DNA of 64,000 bases from positions 140,582 to 204,581 of the forward strand of contig NZ_FNQE01000001.1 of assembly GCF_900107485.1 (NCBI RefSeq). The letters are read 5' to 3'. Positions 26,006-35,467 of this stretch are shown here, piece by piece; position 1 is the first letter of the stretch, and each line of letters begins with the position of its first letter. This DNA is from Proteiniborus ethanoligenes (GTDB lineage Bacteria > Bacillota > Clostridia > Tissierellales > Proteiniboraceae). The notes beneath the pieces are model-generated. The model worked only from the letters and a program-made list of their open reading frames with translations, did no database searches and was not told the DNA's origin. Made by a program: the position numbers and the translations under genes.

Positions 26006-27019
26006 ATGTCGATGCAAATTAACAAGAATTTCATAAAATCAACAACCTATAGTAAAGCAAATGCTTATTATGAAATAATAAATTATTTAGACTCTGAGTT
26101 ATGGGATGTCCTGTCTAAGCTTCCACATGCTGATGCGGAAAAAGTAGAGGAAATACGATTAAGGAATGGGAAACCACTCATGATAAGCCTTGGAGCTAGA
26201 GACTATTTTGTATCCCCAAACTGTAGCCTATTATCTAAACCAATAGAATGTATTCATGTTTCCCATAAGCATATCTTAAAAACCTTTCAGCTTATAAGCA
26301 ATTATTCTATTTATTCAATAGAAGAAGAACTAAAAAACGGTTTTGTAACAGTAAAGGGAGGTCATAGAATTGGTATAACTGGCAAGGTAATCTATGGAAA
26401 TGGAGGCTTAGAAACAATAAAGGATATATCATCTTTAAATATTAGAATAGCAAAAGAAATAATAGGTGTATCTAATAAAATAATTCAACATATAATTAAG
26501 AAACCAAACTCTATTTTCAATACGCTACTAGTATCACCACCTCAGTGTGGCAAAACCACTTTACTACGGGATATTATAAGAAATATTAGCAATGGAATGG
26601 AGGCTTATAATTTCTATGGAATCAAGGTGGGAGTAGTAGATGAAAGATCTGAGCTAGCTGGTACTTATATGGGTTATCCTCAAAACGATATTGGTTTTAG
26701 GACAGATATTATAGATAGTTGTCAAAAACATGAAGGTATATTATTACTTTTAAGATCAATGTCTCCAAATGTAATAGCAACAGACGAAATAGGTGATGAA
26801 AAGGATATAAAGGCTATACATGAAGCTATTAAGGCTGGTGTCAAGATTATATCAACAGTACATGGAGACGGGATTGAGGATATATTAACCAAACCTAAAC
26901 TAAGAGATGTAATAAAGGAGAAGGTTTTTGAACGATTAATAATTATTGATAATGCAAATGGTGTAGGAAATATAAAAGATGTATTAGAAGGGCAGAGCTT
27001 CAAATCAATTCTAAGATAA
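26006..27019 (+). CDS. spoIIIAA: Stage III sporulation protein AA
   Basis: Cytoplasmic ATPase of the SpoIIIA-SpoIIQ feeding-tube complex made in the mother cell around the engulfed forespore. 337 residues; secretion-ATPase-like with Walker A PPQCGKTTLLRD, DERSELAG, and a Walker B-type TDEIGDEKDI. ATG after AAGGGGGACAGG. First of eight genes in an uninterrupted operon. Confidence 0.95.
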   Translation: MSMQINKNFIKSTTYSKANAYYEIINYLDSELWDVLSKLPHADAEKVEEIRLRNGKPLMISLGARDYFVSPNCSLLSKPIECIHVSHKHILKTFQLISNYSIYSIEEELKNGFVTVKGGHRIGITGKVIYGNGGLETIKDISSLNIRIAKEIIGVSNKIIQHIIKKPNSIFNTLLVSPPQCGKTTLLRDIIRNISNGMEAYNFYGIKVGVVDERSELAGTYMGYPQNDIGFRTDIIDSCQKHEGILLLLRSMSPNVIATDEIGDEKDIKAIHEAIKAGVKIISTVHGDGIEDILTKPKLRDVIKEKVFERLIIIDNANGVGNIKDVLEGQSFKSILR

Positions 27020-27039
27020 CATGACAAAGGGGAGATAAA

Positions 27040-27564
27040 ATGTCTTTTGTAAAAATTATAGGGTGTCTTATGATAATTTTTTCTTCTTCTATTTTAGGTT
27101 TTAATTATAGCAGAGTCTATACAGAAAGAGTAGTAGGCCTTATTAATATGCAGCAATGTCTCCAAATTCTTCAAACAGAGATAATGTATGCTGCTAATCC
27201 TTTGCCGGAGGCATTGAAAGAGGTATTCAATAAAGGAAACAAAAAAGTTTCTTATGTATTTAATGAAATAGGAAAATATTTAATCTACAATAAAAATGCA
27301 AGTGTGTATGAGGGCTTTGTAGCCATAAGTACAGAATTAAAAAATAAGCTATGCTTTAAAGATGAAGATATTGAAATAATTCTTTCCTTTGGTCGAAGCT
27401 TAGGTATATCTAATAGATTGGACCAAGAAAAGTATTTTAAGATAGCATTATTACAGCTTCAGAATCAACAAAAAGAAGCAGAAGAAGAGAAAAAGAAGAA
27501 CAGTAAAATGTACAAGAGCTTAGGAGTTTTAGTAGGCTTTGGCATAGTATTAGCTCTATATTAG
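27040..27564 (+). CDS. spoIIIAB: Stage III sporulation protein AB
   Basis: 174 residues, GspF-related helical domain between an N-terminal membrane anchor and a C-terminal segment (KSLGVLVGFGIVLALY). Likely platform for SpoIIIAA. SD AAAGGGGAG. Confidence 0.93.
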   Translation: MSFVKIIGCLMIIFSSSILGFNYSRVYTERVVGLINMQQCLQILQTEIMYAANPLPEALKEVFNKGNKKVSYVFNEIGKYLIYNKNASVYEGFVAISTELKNKLCFKDEDIEIILSFGRSLGISNRLDQEKYFKIALLQLQNQQKEAEEEKKKNSKMYKSLGVLVGFGIVLALY

Positions 27565-27577
27565 AAAGGAGATTTTT

Positions 27578-27775
27578 ATGAATGTAGATTTAATATTTAA
27601 AATTGCAGGAATTGGAATAGTAGTAGGCATACTTCATACTGTTCTTGAGAAAGCAGGAAAAGAAGAGTATGCATATATAGTTACATTAGCTGGAGTAGTA
27701 ATAGTATTTACAATGGTTATAAATCTTATAAGCAAGCTTTTTGATAGCGTTAAGACTATTTTCCAACTATATTGA
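27578..27775 (+). CDS. spoIIIAC: Stage III sporulation protein AC
   Basis: 65-residue protein with two membrane helices, typical size for SpoIIIAC. Membrane component of the SpoIIIA complex; homologous in pattern to SpoIIIAD. SD GAAAGGAG. Confidence 0.93.
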   Translation: MNVDLIFKIAGIGIVVGILHTVLEKAGKEEYAYIVTLAGVVIVFTMVINLISKLFDSVKTIFQLY

Positions 27776-27788
27776 TGAAGGTGATTTT

Positions 27789-28175
27789 ATGGAAATAATT
27801 CAAATTGTAGGTATAGGCATAATAGCTACAATTTTGTCCGTAATATTAAAACAGCAAAAGCCTGAATTTTCTCTTCAGATAAGTATAGCAACAGGACTAA
27901 TGATATTTATTTTCCTAATGAGTAAGCTGACCTATGTAATAGATGTGTTAAACAACCTTGCAAAAAGAATAGACATGGATTTATTATATTTTTCAACCGT
28001 ATTAAAAGTAATTGGTATTGCATATATAGCTGAATTCGGAGCTCAAATTTCAAGAGATGCAGGTGAAAATGCAATTGCCTCAAAGATTGAACTTGCTGGC
28101 AAAATATTGATAATGGTATTAGCAGTACCAATATTAACTTCTTTATTAGATTTAATAATTAAAATAATACCTTAA
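27789..28175 (+). CDS. spoIIIAD: Stage III sporulation protein AD
   Basis: 128 residues with four membrane segments; conserved AEFGAQISRDAGENAIASKIELAGK. ATG at 27789, 6 bases after GAAGGTG; the earlier ATG in frame lies within spoIIIAC. Confidence 0.93.
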   Translation: MEIIQIVGIGIIATILSVILKQQKPEFSLQISIATGLMIFIFLMSKLTYVIDVLNNLAKRIDMDLLYFSTVLKVIGIAYIAEFGAQISRDAGENAIASKIELAGKILIMVLAVPILTSLLDLIIKIIP

Positions 28176-28185
28176 GGTGAACATT

Positions 28186-29370
28186 ATGAAAAAAAAAATA
28201 GTAAGCTTAGTCTTGTTAATATTAATGGTATTACTTTTACCAAATAAGGCAATTACAGAAGATGATAATAGTTTAAGTTTAGAAGGATTAATTCAAAAAC
28301 AATTAGAAAGCTTAAATGTGGATCAGCTTGAAAACCTAGTAAATGATATTAGCAGCAATACAGAGGAGATGTTTTTTAAAATAGATTTTAGTAAAGTGAT
28401 AACTTCTCTTATAAAGGGAGAAAAGGTCTTTGATGAAGAGAAAATTATTACTGGTATCTTCAAGCTAATATTTAGAGAAGTTGTTGCCAATTCTGAACTA
28501 CTGGCCAAGCTATTGATTCTTAGCATTATATGCTCTGTACTAACTAATCTACAAAGTGCCTTTGAGAAAGATACAGTTGGAGAGATTGCATTTTATGTTT
28601 GCTACATAATTCTTATATCATTATCAATTAAAAGCTTTGTAATAGCAATGCAGATAACTTGGAATGCAATTAACAATATGGTTATTTTAATGCAGACTCT
28701 TTTACCAATACTATTAGTATTGCTTGTAGCAGTAGGTGGGATTACATCCTCTTCTTTATTTAAACCTATAATATTAGGAACATTAAGCATTATAAGTACG
28801 CTAATAAGAGATGGTATACTGCCCCTTGTTTTATATTCTACTATTATTGGAATTATATGCAAAATTTCTTCGAGAATTCAGATAACTAAGATATCAAGCC
28901 TTATTAGACAAATCTCTGTAGGAATAATGGGAATATCCTTAACCATTTTTATAGGTATTATTTCAATACAAGGAGCAACAGCTTCAAAAGTAGATGGAGT
29001 AACTATAAGAACAGCTAAATTTGCGGTAGATAAGTTTGTACCAATAGTTGGTAAATTCCTTTCGGATATTATGGAAACTGTAGTAGGTTGTTCTGTAGTG
29101 CTAAAGAATGCAGTTGGTGCTATTGGCATGATCTCTTTATTTCTAATTTGTATTATACCTATTATAAAAATACTTTCGTTAATATTGATATATAAAATTG
29201 CAGGGGCATTAATAGAGCCTATGACAAATAGTAGAATAGTTGATTGCTTAAGCGAAATAAGTAAATCCTTAGTAATGTTACTTGCGATTGTTACATCAGT
29301 AGGAGTTATGTTTTTCATTGCAGTGACTATTATTATTGGAGCTGGAAATGCAACTGCAATGCTAAGGTAG
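28186..29370 (+). CDS. spoIIIAE: Stage III sporulation protein AE
   Basis: 395-residue polytopic membrane protein with an N-terminal signal-like segment and about seven further membrane helices; the largest membrane subunit of the complex. Typical block: SKVDGVTIRTAKFAVDKFVP. ATG at 28186 after AAGGTG; the GTG at 28177 is inside the SD. Confidence 0.95.
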   Translation: MKKKIVSLVLLILMVLLLPNKAITEDDNSLSLEGLIQKQLESLNVDQLENLVNDISSNTEEMFFKIDFSKVITSLIKGEKVFDEEKIITGIFKLIFREVVANSELLAKLLILSIICSVLTNLQSAFEKDTVGEIAFYVCYIILISLSIKSFVIAMQITWNAINNMVILMQTLLPILLVLLVAVGGITSSSLFKPIILGTLSIISTLIRDGILPLVLYSTIIGIICKISSRIQITKISSLIRQISVGIMGISLTIFIGIISIQGATASKVDGVTIRTAKFAVDKFVPIVGKFLSDIMETVVGCSVVLKNAVGAIGMISLFLICIIPIIKILSLILIYKIAGALIEPMTNSRIVDCLSEISKSLVMLLAIVTSVGVMFFIAVTIIIGAGNATAMLR

Positions 29371-29378
29371 GAGGAAAT

Positions 29379-29999
29379 ATGATTGAAATCTTAAAAAACT
29401 GGGTTATAAACATAGTGGTAATCATTTTTTTTGTTGCTTTTATAGAAATTATGCTTCCTAAAAGTAGTATGAAAAGATATGTTAATATGGTTCTTGGTCT
29501 ATTAATAATAATAGTTTTGATAAATCCAATCATAAAATTTATGGCTAATGATATAGATATAGAAAGGGAAGTTTTCTTAAATATTAGCAAACAAAATAAT
29601 ATGTATAGTGATAAGGATTTAAAGTATGTTGAAGCACAGAATCAGAATATTGTTGAAATGTATAAAAATAAGCTAAAAAGAGAAATTACAGATTTTATAG
29701 AGTTAGATGAAGGTTATAAAATTGTTGAAGTAAATATTTCGATTGAGGAGAATTCTAAACTCGATAACTTTGGAGAAATTACTGGAATAGAAGTATATCT
29801 AGAGCAGATTACAGGTGAAGAGCCTAAAAATATGTCTATAAAAATCAATGAAATAGAAGAGATAGTAGTAAATAAGGATAGAAAAAATTCAATAGTTATC
29901 AATAAAACTAGTTCGCCAGGATTTGAAAAAATGATTAATTCTATTTCATCCCATTATAAATTACCTAAAGAAAAAGTAGTTGTGATATTAAAAACTTAA
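29379..29999 (+). CDS. spoIIIAF: Stage III sporulation protein AF
   Basis: 206 residues: two membrane helices, then a cytoplasmic or intermembrane ring-building-motif-like domain (EGYKIVEVNISIEE). Start directly after TAGGAGG, 8 bases from spoIIIAE. Confidence 0.92.
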   Translation: MIEILKNWVINIVVIIFFVAFIEIMLPKSSMKRYVNMVLGLLIIIVLINPIIKFMANDIDIEREVFLNISKQNNMYSDKDLKYVEAQNQNIVEMYKNKLKREITDFIELDEGYKIVEVNISIEENSKLDNFGEITGIEVYLEQITGEEPKNMSIKINEIEEIVVNKDRKNSIVINKTSSPGFEKMINSISSHYKLPKEKVVVILKT

Positions 30000-30024
30000 T
30001 GTCCAAATAAGGGAGATGAAAAAA

Positions 30025-30612
30025 ATGCTGGAAAAATTAAAAGAACTATTTAGTGTTAAAAATCAAAAAAAGACTACATGGAATTTGATAATTTTGATTC
30101 TTGCAGGAGCGGTTATTTTGTTATTATCTAATTTTATATTATCAGATAAACAGGAACCAGATAAATTACTTTTAAATGAAAGGGGATATGAATCAAAAGT
30201 TCAAAACGAATTTAATCAAATAGAAGATGAGGCTAGTATTTTAGAAGCAAAACTTGAGCAAATTTTGGAAAAGATAAAGGGCGTAGGACAGGTTGACGTT
30301 ATGATAACCTTTGAGGAAACCTCTGAAAAAGTGCCAGCATTTAACACTACTCAAATAGTTGAAAAAACAGATGAAAAAGATGCACAGGGAGGTATTAGAG
30401 AGATAACAAGGGAAGATTCTACAAAGCAAATTATATTAGGAAATAGCAATAGCTCATTAATGGTAATAAAAGAAACAAAGCCTAAAATTAGGGGTGTTAT
30501 CGTTGTTGCTGAAGGCGCTGAGGATTTAGAGATAAAAGAAAAGTTATATTCAGCAGTAAAGACAGTACTAGGTGTTTCGGGAAATAGAGTAGAGATATAT
30601 TCTAGCAATTAG
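30025..30612 (+). CDS. spoIIIAG: Stage III sporulation protein AG
   Basis: Ring-forming protein that spans the intermembrane space. Membrane helix near residues 20-38, then a domain with LEQILEKIKGVGQVDVMITFE and the KPKIRGVIVVAEGAED segment resembling ring-building motifs. ATG at 30025 fits the SD GGGAG (9-base spacing); the ATG at 30016 directly abuts it. Confidence 0.93.
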   Translation: MLEKLKELFSVKNQKKTTWNLIILILAGAVILLLSNFILSDKQEPDKLLLNERGYESKVQNEFNQIEDEASILEAKLEQILEKIKGVGQVDVMITFEETSEKVPAFNTTQIVEKTDEKDAQGGIREITREDSTKQIILGNSNSSLMVIKETKPKIRGVIVVAEGAEDLEIKEKLYSAVKTVLGVSGNRVEIYSSN

Positions 30613-30622
30613 GAGGGGTTAT

Positions 30623-31285
30623 ATGTATATTAAGAAAAAAACAATTACGATTATTTCTCTTATATGTCTATTATTAGTAGTTGGATATTTAAATCATGAG
30701 CTGACCAAAAAATCATTGTTACCATCTTCAAATGATTATAGGCAGTATGAAGAAGAGGAAATTATGGAGCTTAGTAAAACTGTAAATGAAGATTTAAAAG
30801 AAACATCTAATGAAAATACTGACAACAGTGACTCGATTGATATTGTAGATAGTAGAGATAATACAATAGACAACTTAAAGAAGCAAACAGACCACGATAT
30901 TGAAGATGTAATAGCTGAGGAAGTAAGCACAAAAAATCGTAATTACTTTACTGAATATCGACTTTCAAGGGATAAGTTAAGAGCTACTTTAATTGATAGA
31001 TTGTATGAAATAATAAATAATGAGAACACTAATGATGAAGTAAGGACTAAAGCACAAAATGAAATAATATCAATAGGACAAGTTGCAGAACTAGAACTTA
31101 GTCTAGAAGGGCTAATAAAGGCAAAGGGATATGAAGATGTGCTTGTGTTTTTAAGCGATGATAGTGTAAGAGTAGTTGTTTCAATTAATGAATTAACTGA
31201 ACAAGATGTAGCTAAAATATTTGAGATAGTGAGAAATGAAACTAGTATAGATGCCTCCAATATTAAAATTATGAAAAAGTTTTAG
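30623..31285 (+). CDS. spoIIIAH: Stage III sporulation protein AH
   Basis: 220 residues. N-terminal membrane helix, acidic linker, then a YscJ/FliF-like C-terminal domain (EISIGQVAELELSLEGLIKAKGYEDVLVFL). It pairs with forespore SpoIIQ across the septum to form the channel. SD TTAGGAGGGG. Last gene of the operon. Confidence 0.95.
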   Translation: MYIKKKTITIISLICLLLVVGYLNHELTKKSLLPSSNDYRQYEEEEIMELSKTVNEDLKETSNENTDNSDSIDIVDSRDNTIDNLKKQTDHDIEDVIAEEVSTKNRNYFTEYRLSRDKLRATLIDRLYEIINNENTNDEVRTKAQNEIISIGQVAELELSLEGLIKAKGYEDVLVFLSDDSVRVVVSINELTEQDVAKIFEIVRNETSIDASNIKIMKKF

Positions 31286-31291
31286 TAGTGT

Positions 31292-31320
31292 TTGTAAATC
31301 TTATTATGTTTTGGTATAAT
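31292..31320 (+). promoter_or_regulatory. SigA promoter with extended -10
   Basis: TTGTAA (31292-31297), 17-base spacer, TGGTATAAT (31312-31320). It probably drives the Asp23-nusB-xseAB-ispA group independently of sporulation control. Confidence 0.65.
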
Positions 31321-31359
31321 AACTATGTGAAGTCTAAAGTATAGCAGGGGGTGAAATGC

Positions 31360-31743
31360 TTGTCAAACAACAAAGGAAATATTGATGAAATAGCTGACTA
31401 TGGACAAATAAAGATATCCGATGAAGTAGTAGGCATCATAGCTAGCTTAGCAGCTACAGAAGTTAAAGGAGTAGCAGGCATGAGTGGTGGAATAGCTGGT
31501 GGGCTATCTGAAATATTAGGAAGAAAGAACTTCTCTAAAGGAGTTAAAGTTGAAGTAGAAAATAAAGAAGCTATCGTTAGTTTATATATAATAGTAGAGT
31601 ATGGAGCAAAAATACCTGAGGTAGCTTGGAATATACAAGAGAGCGTTAAGAGTGCTATTGAAACTATGACTGGATTAAATGTAGTTGAGGTAAACATTAA
31701 TATCCAAGGCGTGAATATTGAAAAGGAACAGAAGGAAGAATAA
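31360..31743 (+). CDS. Asp23/Gls24 family protein (YqhY-like)
   Basis: 127-residue DUF322 protein: ISDEVVGIIASLAATEVKGVAGMSGG, SKGVKVEVENKEAIVSLYIIVEYG, and VVEVNINIQGV. In Bacillus the YqhY gene lies next to nusB and acetyl-CoA carboxylase genes and is linked to malonyl-CoA homeostasis; here accBC are absent but nusB follows. TTG at 31360 is 6 bases after AGGGGGTG; the GTG at 31351 lies within that SD. Confidence 0.88.
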   Translation: MSNNKGNIDEIADYGQIKISDEVVGIIASLAATEVKGVAGMSGGIAGGLSEILGRKNFSKGVKVEVENKEAIVSLYIIVEYGAKIPEVAWNIQESVKSAIETMTGLNVVEVNINIQGVNIEKEQKEE

Positions 31744-31767
31744 TCTTTATAGTTAATAATTAAGAAA

Positions 31768-31797
31768 AACCCTCTGAACAATCAGAGGGTTAATTTG
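31768..31797 (+). terminator. Hairpin between the Asp23-like gene and nusB
   Basis: 10-bp stem AACCCTCTGA/TCAGAGGGTT (31768-31777 with 31782-31791), ACAA loop, weak T tail; likely a partial terminator or mRNA stabiliser. Confidence 0.6.
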
Positions 31798-31841
31798 ACT
31801 AAAAGTAATAATTAAATACAAAAGTAACTAGGAGGTCAACT

Positions 31842-32258
31842 ATGGGAAGAAGTCTGGCAAGAGAATCTGCAATGAAGATATTGTTTCAGATGGAGTTAAA
31901 TAATGATTTTTCTTCTGATGCTTTAAATATTTTTTTTGAAAACAATAGCTTTGAAGATGACGAGAAGGAGTACATATTGCAAACCGTAAATCAGTTGAAT
32001 GAAAATATTAAGATTATAGATGAAAATATTGAAAAATATGCTCAGGGCTGGAAATTAAATAGAATACCAAAGGTGGATTTATCCATATTGCGAATAGCAA
32101 TAAATGAAATACTCCATAGAAAAGATATACCAGTTGAGGTTTCCATAAATGAGGCCATTAATATAAGCAAAAAGTATAGCACAAATGAATCGAGTAAATT
32201 TATTAATGGCTTATTAGGTTCATTTGTAAGAGATATGGAGCATATAAATAAGTTATAA
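31842..32258 (+). CDS. nusB: Transcription antitermination factor NusB
   Basis: 138-residue all-helical RNA-binding protein that works with NusE in rRNA antitermination. Conserved RESAMKILFQMELN at the start, KVDLSILRIAINEIL and NEAINISKKYSTNESSKFINGLLG. SD AGGAGG. Confidence 0.95.
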   Translation: MGRSLARESAMKILFQMELNNDFSSDALNIFFENNSFEDDEKEYILQTVNQLNENIKIIDENIEKYAQGWKLNRIPKVDLSILRIAINEILHRKDIPVEVSINEAINISKKYSTNESSKFINGLLGSFVRDMEHINKL

Positions 32259-32280
32259 ATCTAGTAATATATCCTACATT

Positions 32281-32317
32281 GCCTGTTGTAAAAGCATCAC
32301 AAGGACAGGCTTTTGTT
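32281..32317 (+). terminator. Weak hairpin between nusB and xseA
   Basis: GCCTGT (32281-32286) pairs with ACAGGC (32305-32310), extended by TTGT/ACAA across a GG bulge, followed by TTTTGTT. Probably partial attenuation. Confidence 0.45.
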
Positions 32318-32342
32318 ATATATGAAATCTGGAGGATTTAAA

Positions 32343-33539
32343 ATGGAACTAAAGCCTTTTAAGGTGAGTGAAATAAATCAATATATTAAGAGAATACTAT
32401 CTAGCGACCCTATATTATATAATATAGCTGTAGAAGGAGAAATATCTAACTTCAAGGAGTACAATAATGGGAATACTTATTTTACTCTTAAAGATGATAA
32501 GAGCAAAATAAAGTGTGTTTATTTTAATGATATGAATAATAAACTGCCCTTAATTATAGAAGATGGTATGCATGTTACTATTCGTGGATATATATCTGTA
32601 TATGAAAGAGATGGTGTATATCAAATATATGTAAGGAATATAGAGAAAAAAGGTGTAGGAGAATTATTTGAAGCTTTTGAAAAGCTTAAGAAAAAGCTTC
32701 AAATAGAAGGATTGTTTCAAAGTGAAAATAAAAAACCTCTATCATTTTTGCCCAATAAAGTTGGTGTTGTTACTTCACCTAAGGGAGCTGCAATTAGAGA
32801 TATAATATCAGTAATCAATAGAAGAATGCCTTCAGTTAGTATAATTATATATCCAGTATTAGTTCAAGGTGAGAAAGCTCCTAAGGATATTTGTGAAGCA
32901 ATAAAATATTTTAATACTAGAGAGGATATAGACACAATAATAGTAGGTAGAGGTGGAGGCAGTATTGAGGAACTATGGGCTTTTAACCATGAGAGTGTTG
33001 CTAGAGAAATATATAAATCAAACATTCCAATAATTTCAGCTGTTGGACATGAAACTGATTTTACAATTGCAGATTTCGTTGCAGATATGAGAGCTCCAAC
33101 ACCTTCTGTTGCTGGAGAAATTGCAGTACCTCAAATTGAGGAATTGAATTTTAGGTTAAGCTCTATTCTTAATAGCTTGATTAAGCAATATGGTATCTAC
33201 ATAGATACAAATAAAAGCAAACTTAAAAATGTAAATGGTAAATTCATGATGAATAATCCAATTAAGATATTAAATGATAGCAAGCAAGGATTAGATAATA
33301 CATTAAAAGACCTTATAAGAATATTTGATGGAAGAAAAGATAGAGAGAGAAAAAAAATTGATTTTCTAAGTACTAAGCTAGATGCACTTAGTCCTTTGGC
33401 AATTTTAAGCAGGGGATATTCTCTAGCAACTGATGTAACTGGAAAAATAATAAAATCAGTTGAAGAAATCTCAACTGGAGATATATTAAGCTTAATTTTT
33501 CATGACGGTGAAGTTGAAATAAAGGTTATAAGAAAATAA
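32343..33539 (+). CDS. xseA: Exodeoxyribonuclease VII large subunit
   Basis: Catalytic subunit of the single-strand exonuclease. 398 residues: N-terminal OB fold (VEGEISNFKEYNNGNTYFTL), catalytic domain with VVTSPKGAAIRDI, GRGGGSIEELWAFN, and HETDFTIADFVADMRAPTPS, then a long helical region and a short C-terminal domain (ILSRGYSLATD). ATG at 32343 after GGAGG; the in-frame upstream ATGs have no SD. Confidence 0.95.
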   Translation: MELKPFKVSEINQYIKRILSSDPILYNIAVEGEISNFKEYNNGNTYFTLKDDKSKIKCVYFNDMNNKLPLIIEDGMHVTIRGYISVYERDGVYQIYVRNIEKKGVGELFEAFEKLKKKLQIEGLFQSENKKPLSFLPNKVGVVTSPKGAAIRDIISVINRRMPSVSIIIYPVLVQGEKAPKDICEAIKYFNTREDIDTIIVGRGGGSIEELWAFNHESVAREIYKSNIPIISAVGHETDFTIADFVADMRAPTPSVAGEIAVPQIEELNFRLSSILNSLIKQYGIYIDTNKSKLKNVNGKFMMNNPIKILNDSKQGLDNTLKDLIRIFDGRKDRERKKIDFLSTKLDALSPLAILSRGYSLATDVTGKIIKSVEEISTGDILSLIFHDGEVEIKVIRK

Positions 33540-33559
33540 ATAAGAGGGTTGGTGTTAGC

Positions 33560-33799
33560 ATGGCTAAGAAAAAACAAAAACTTTCCTATGAAGAAGCTAT
33601 ATTAGAATTAGAAAGCATTGTATCCTTGCTTGAAAATGGAGAACTGAGCTTAGAGGAATCATTAACTGAGTTTAAAAAAGGTGTGGAATTATATAAGCAT
33701 TGCTATGATATTTTAAATAATATAGAGGGAGAAGTTAAAATTATTTTAGATAATGGCAATGATAATATTGAAGAAATGGATTTCAATGTGAATTCATAG
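33560..33799 (+). CDS. xseB: Exodeoxyribonuclease VII small subunit
   Basis: 79 residues: LSYEEAILELESIVSLLENGELSLEESLTEFKKG, the family signature, forming a two-helix hairpin that coats XseA. GAGGGTTGG SD; 20 bases after xseA. Confidence 0.95.
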   Translation: MAKKKQKLSYEEAILELESIVSLLENGELSLEESLTEFKKGVELYKHCYDILNNIEGEVKIILDNGNDNIEEMDFNVNS

Positions 33800-33808
33800 G
33801 AGGAACTT

Positions 33809-34702
33809 ATGAATATTTTAGATGAATTAAGTAAGTACAAAAGAATAGTTGACCTAGAGCTTGAGAAGGTTATGCCTAAGGAAGATTTTCCGCAGAAACA
33901 TATTTTTGAAGCCATGTGCTATAGCATATTTGCTGGAGGCAAAAGACTAAGACCTGTTCTAACATTAAAAACAAGTGAATTAATTTCTGGCAGCTATGAG
34001 GATGCTATGCAAATAGCACTAGGAATTGAAATGATACATACATATTCATTAATACACGATGACTTGCCAGCAATGGATAATGACGACTTTAGGAGAGGGA
34101 AGCCAACAAACCACAAGGTTTTTGGTGAGGACATTGCTATATTAGCTGGAGATGGACTGTTGAATCTTGCATATGAAACCATGCTAAACACTATTCCTTT
34201 GAACTCTCGTGATTATGTGAAATATATACTAGCAATAAAAGAGGTAGGTAAAGCTGCAGGTGTATTTGGCATGATAGGAGGACAGACAGTAGATATCAAA
34301 ACTAATGAAAAATCCTTTAATGAAGAAAGGCTAATGTTTATACACAATAATAAAACATCTGCATTGATAGAGGCTTCCATAGTTTCAGGTGCTATGGTTG
34401 CTGGAGCTAATGAAGAACAGATAGAGCATCTTAGAGAATATGGACGGTCAATAGGCTTGTGCTATCAAATCAGAGATGATATTTTAGATAAAGTAGGAGA
34501 TAAAAGTCTTTTAGGGAAAAACACTGGAAGCGATGAGATTAACCACAAGCTAACCTACTTAAGTTTATTTGGAATGGATAATGCAATTATTAAAATTCAA
34601 AGCCTATATAATGAAGCTATAGAATCATTATCCATTTTTGACAAAGAAAGAGTAAGATTCTTCAAGGAGCTTGCTAGCTATCTAGTCCATAGAGAAAGCT
34701 AG
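33809..34702 (+). CDS. ispA: Polyprenyl synthetase, farnesyl/geranyl diphosphate synthase
   Basis: Condenses isopentenyl and allylic diphosphates to farnesyl (or geranyl) diphosphate for undecaprenyl, menaquinone and related lipids. 297 residues with first Asp-rich motif DDLPAMDNDD (allylic binding), GKPTNHKVFGED, and second motif RDDILD. SD AGGAGG. The next gene in transcription is OLE RNA; dxs, the pathway entry enzyme, follows after oapA. Confidence 0.94.
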   Translation: MNILDELSKYKRIVDLELEKVMPKEDFPQKHIFEAMCYSIFAGGKRLRPVLTLKTSELISGSYEDAMQIALGIEMIHTYSLIHDDLPAMDNDDFRRGKPTNHKVFGEDIAILAGDGLLNLAYETMLNTIPLNSRDYVKYILAIKEVGKAAGVFGMIGGQTVDIKTNEKSFNEERLMFIHNNKTSALIEASIVSGAMVAGANEEQIEHLREYGRSIGLCYQIRDDILDKVGDKSLLGKNTGSDEINHKLTYLSLFGMDNAIIKIQSLYNEAIESLSIFDKERVRFFKELASYLVHRES

Positions 34703-34792
34703 ATAAGTTAAGCAAACAATATATAGAGTTAATATGCAAACAATATTGTTGTATTTCTGTGAAATATGATAAAAACTCGATTTTCAAATTAT

Positions 34793-34821
34793 TTGAAATA
34801 AAATATGGGCTATGTTATAAT
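34793..34821 (+). promoter_or_regulatory. SigA promoter of OLE RNA
   Basis: TTGAAA (34793-34798), 17-base spacer, TATAAT (34816-34821); predicted start about 34828, at the left edge of the structured RNA. Confidence 0.75.
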
Positions 34822-34827
34822 AATTTA

Positions 34828-35425
34828 AGTCTGAGAGTGGTGCAGTATTCTAGTCAGTACAACTAATTTTGAAGGCGGGGCTAAAAATCCGTCAAAGGGC
34901 ACATCGATGAAGTTCCTGGTTTCGGCTGCTGACGCCCAGTTGGGAGTCGTTTCTGGGAGTAAGGGGGATGGGGCGATCTGCAATGGCATGCAGGCGTTGA
35001 CCCTACTCTCGTGGAGACTCGTACAAACTATTAACGGGATAAACCTGCATTGTGGTGCAAGCTACTTGCAGCGTAGCCTGCCTTGAGTGAAATAGGCGGA
35101 ACATGGTTGTGGCTTTAGAATCCATGGGCCCATGGAAGAAAGGCTTTGTCATCGAAACCTATTTTGCAAAAGAGGCTAGAAATTAGTATGGCTGTAGAGG
35201 AAATCTCCTAGACTGTTCTCATGGATGAGAAGTATATTTAGGATTACAGTGCGGACTAAGTGGCAATCTAGCCCTATTTTTGGCGACGATATAGAGATGA
35301 GATTAAAGGGAAACCGCTGGACTGGCGACGGACAGTTTTCATCTGGGAAATCCTGCTAGACCTTAAGCCGTAAAATTTACTTAATATACTACCACTCAAA
35401 TGCTGATAGCTTATGGCTATCAGCA
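34828..35425 (+). ncRNA. ole: OLE RNA (ornate, large, extremophilic)
   Basis: A roughly 600-base non-coding block, clearly richer in G+C than its flanks and without a plausible reading frame. It lies between ispA and an oapA-type membrane protein gene followed by dxs. That length, neighbourhood and partner gene define OLE RNA, one of the largest highly structured bacterial non-coding RNAs, known from extremophilic and anaerobic Firmicutes. In Bacillus halodurans it binds OapA at the membrane and is needed for tolerance to cold, ethanol and other stresses. Many hairpins are visible (for example GTGCAGTATTC region, GGGCCCATGG palindrome near 35128-35135). The 3' end is set at the terminator. 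Confidence 0.92.
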
Positions 35426-35433
35426 TTATTTCT
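35401..35433 (+). terminator. 3'-end terminator of OLE RNA
   Basis: Perfect 10-bp stem TGCTGATAGC/GCTATCAGCA (35401-35410 with 35416-35425), 5-base loop, TTATTTCT tail. Read-through would continue into oapA. Confidence 0.85.
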
Positions 35434-35467
35434 ATACATATTTATTGTAGAAATTGGAGGTTAGGCT

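Noticed and set aside
28878..29318. 146-codon minus-strand frame opposite spoIIIAE
   Set aside because: Antisense shadow of a conserved membrane-protein gene; no SD or recognisable domain.
34828..35425. A protein or degraded gene in the ispA-oapA gap
   Set aside because: No frame of meaningful length and no SD; base composition, hairpins and neighbours indicate OLE RNA.
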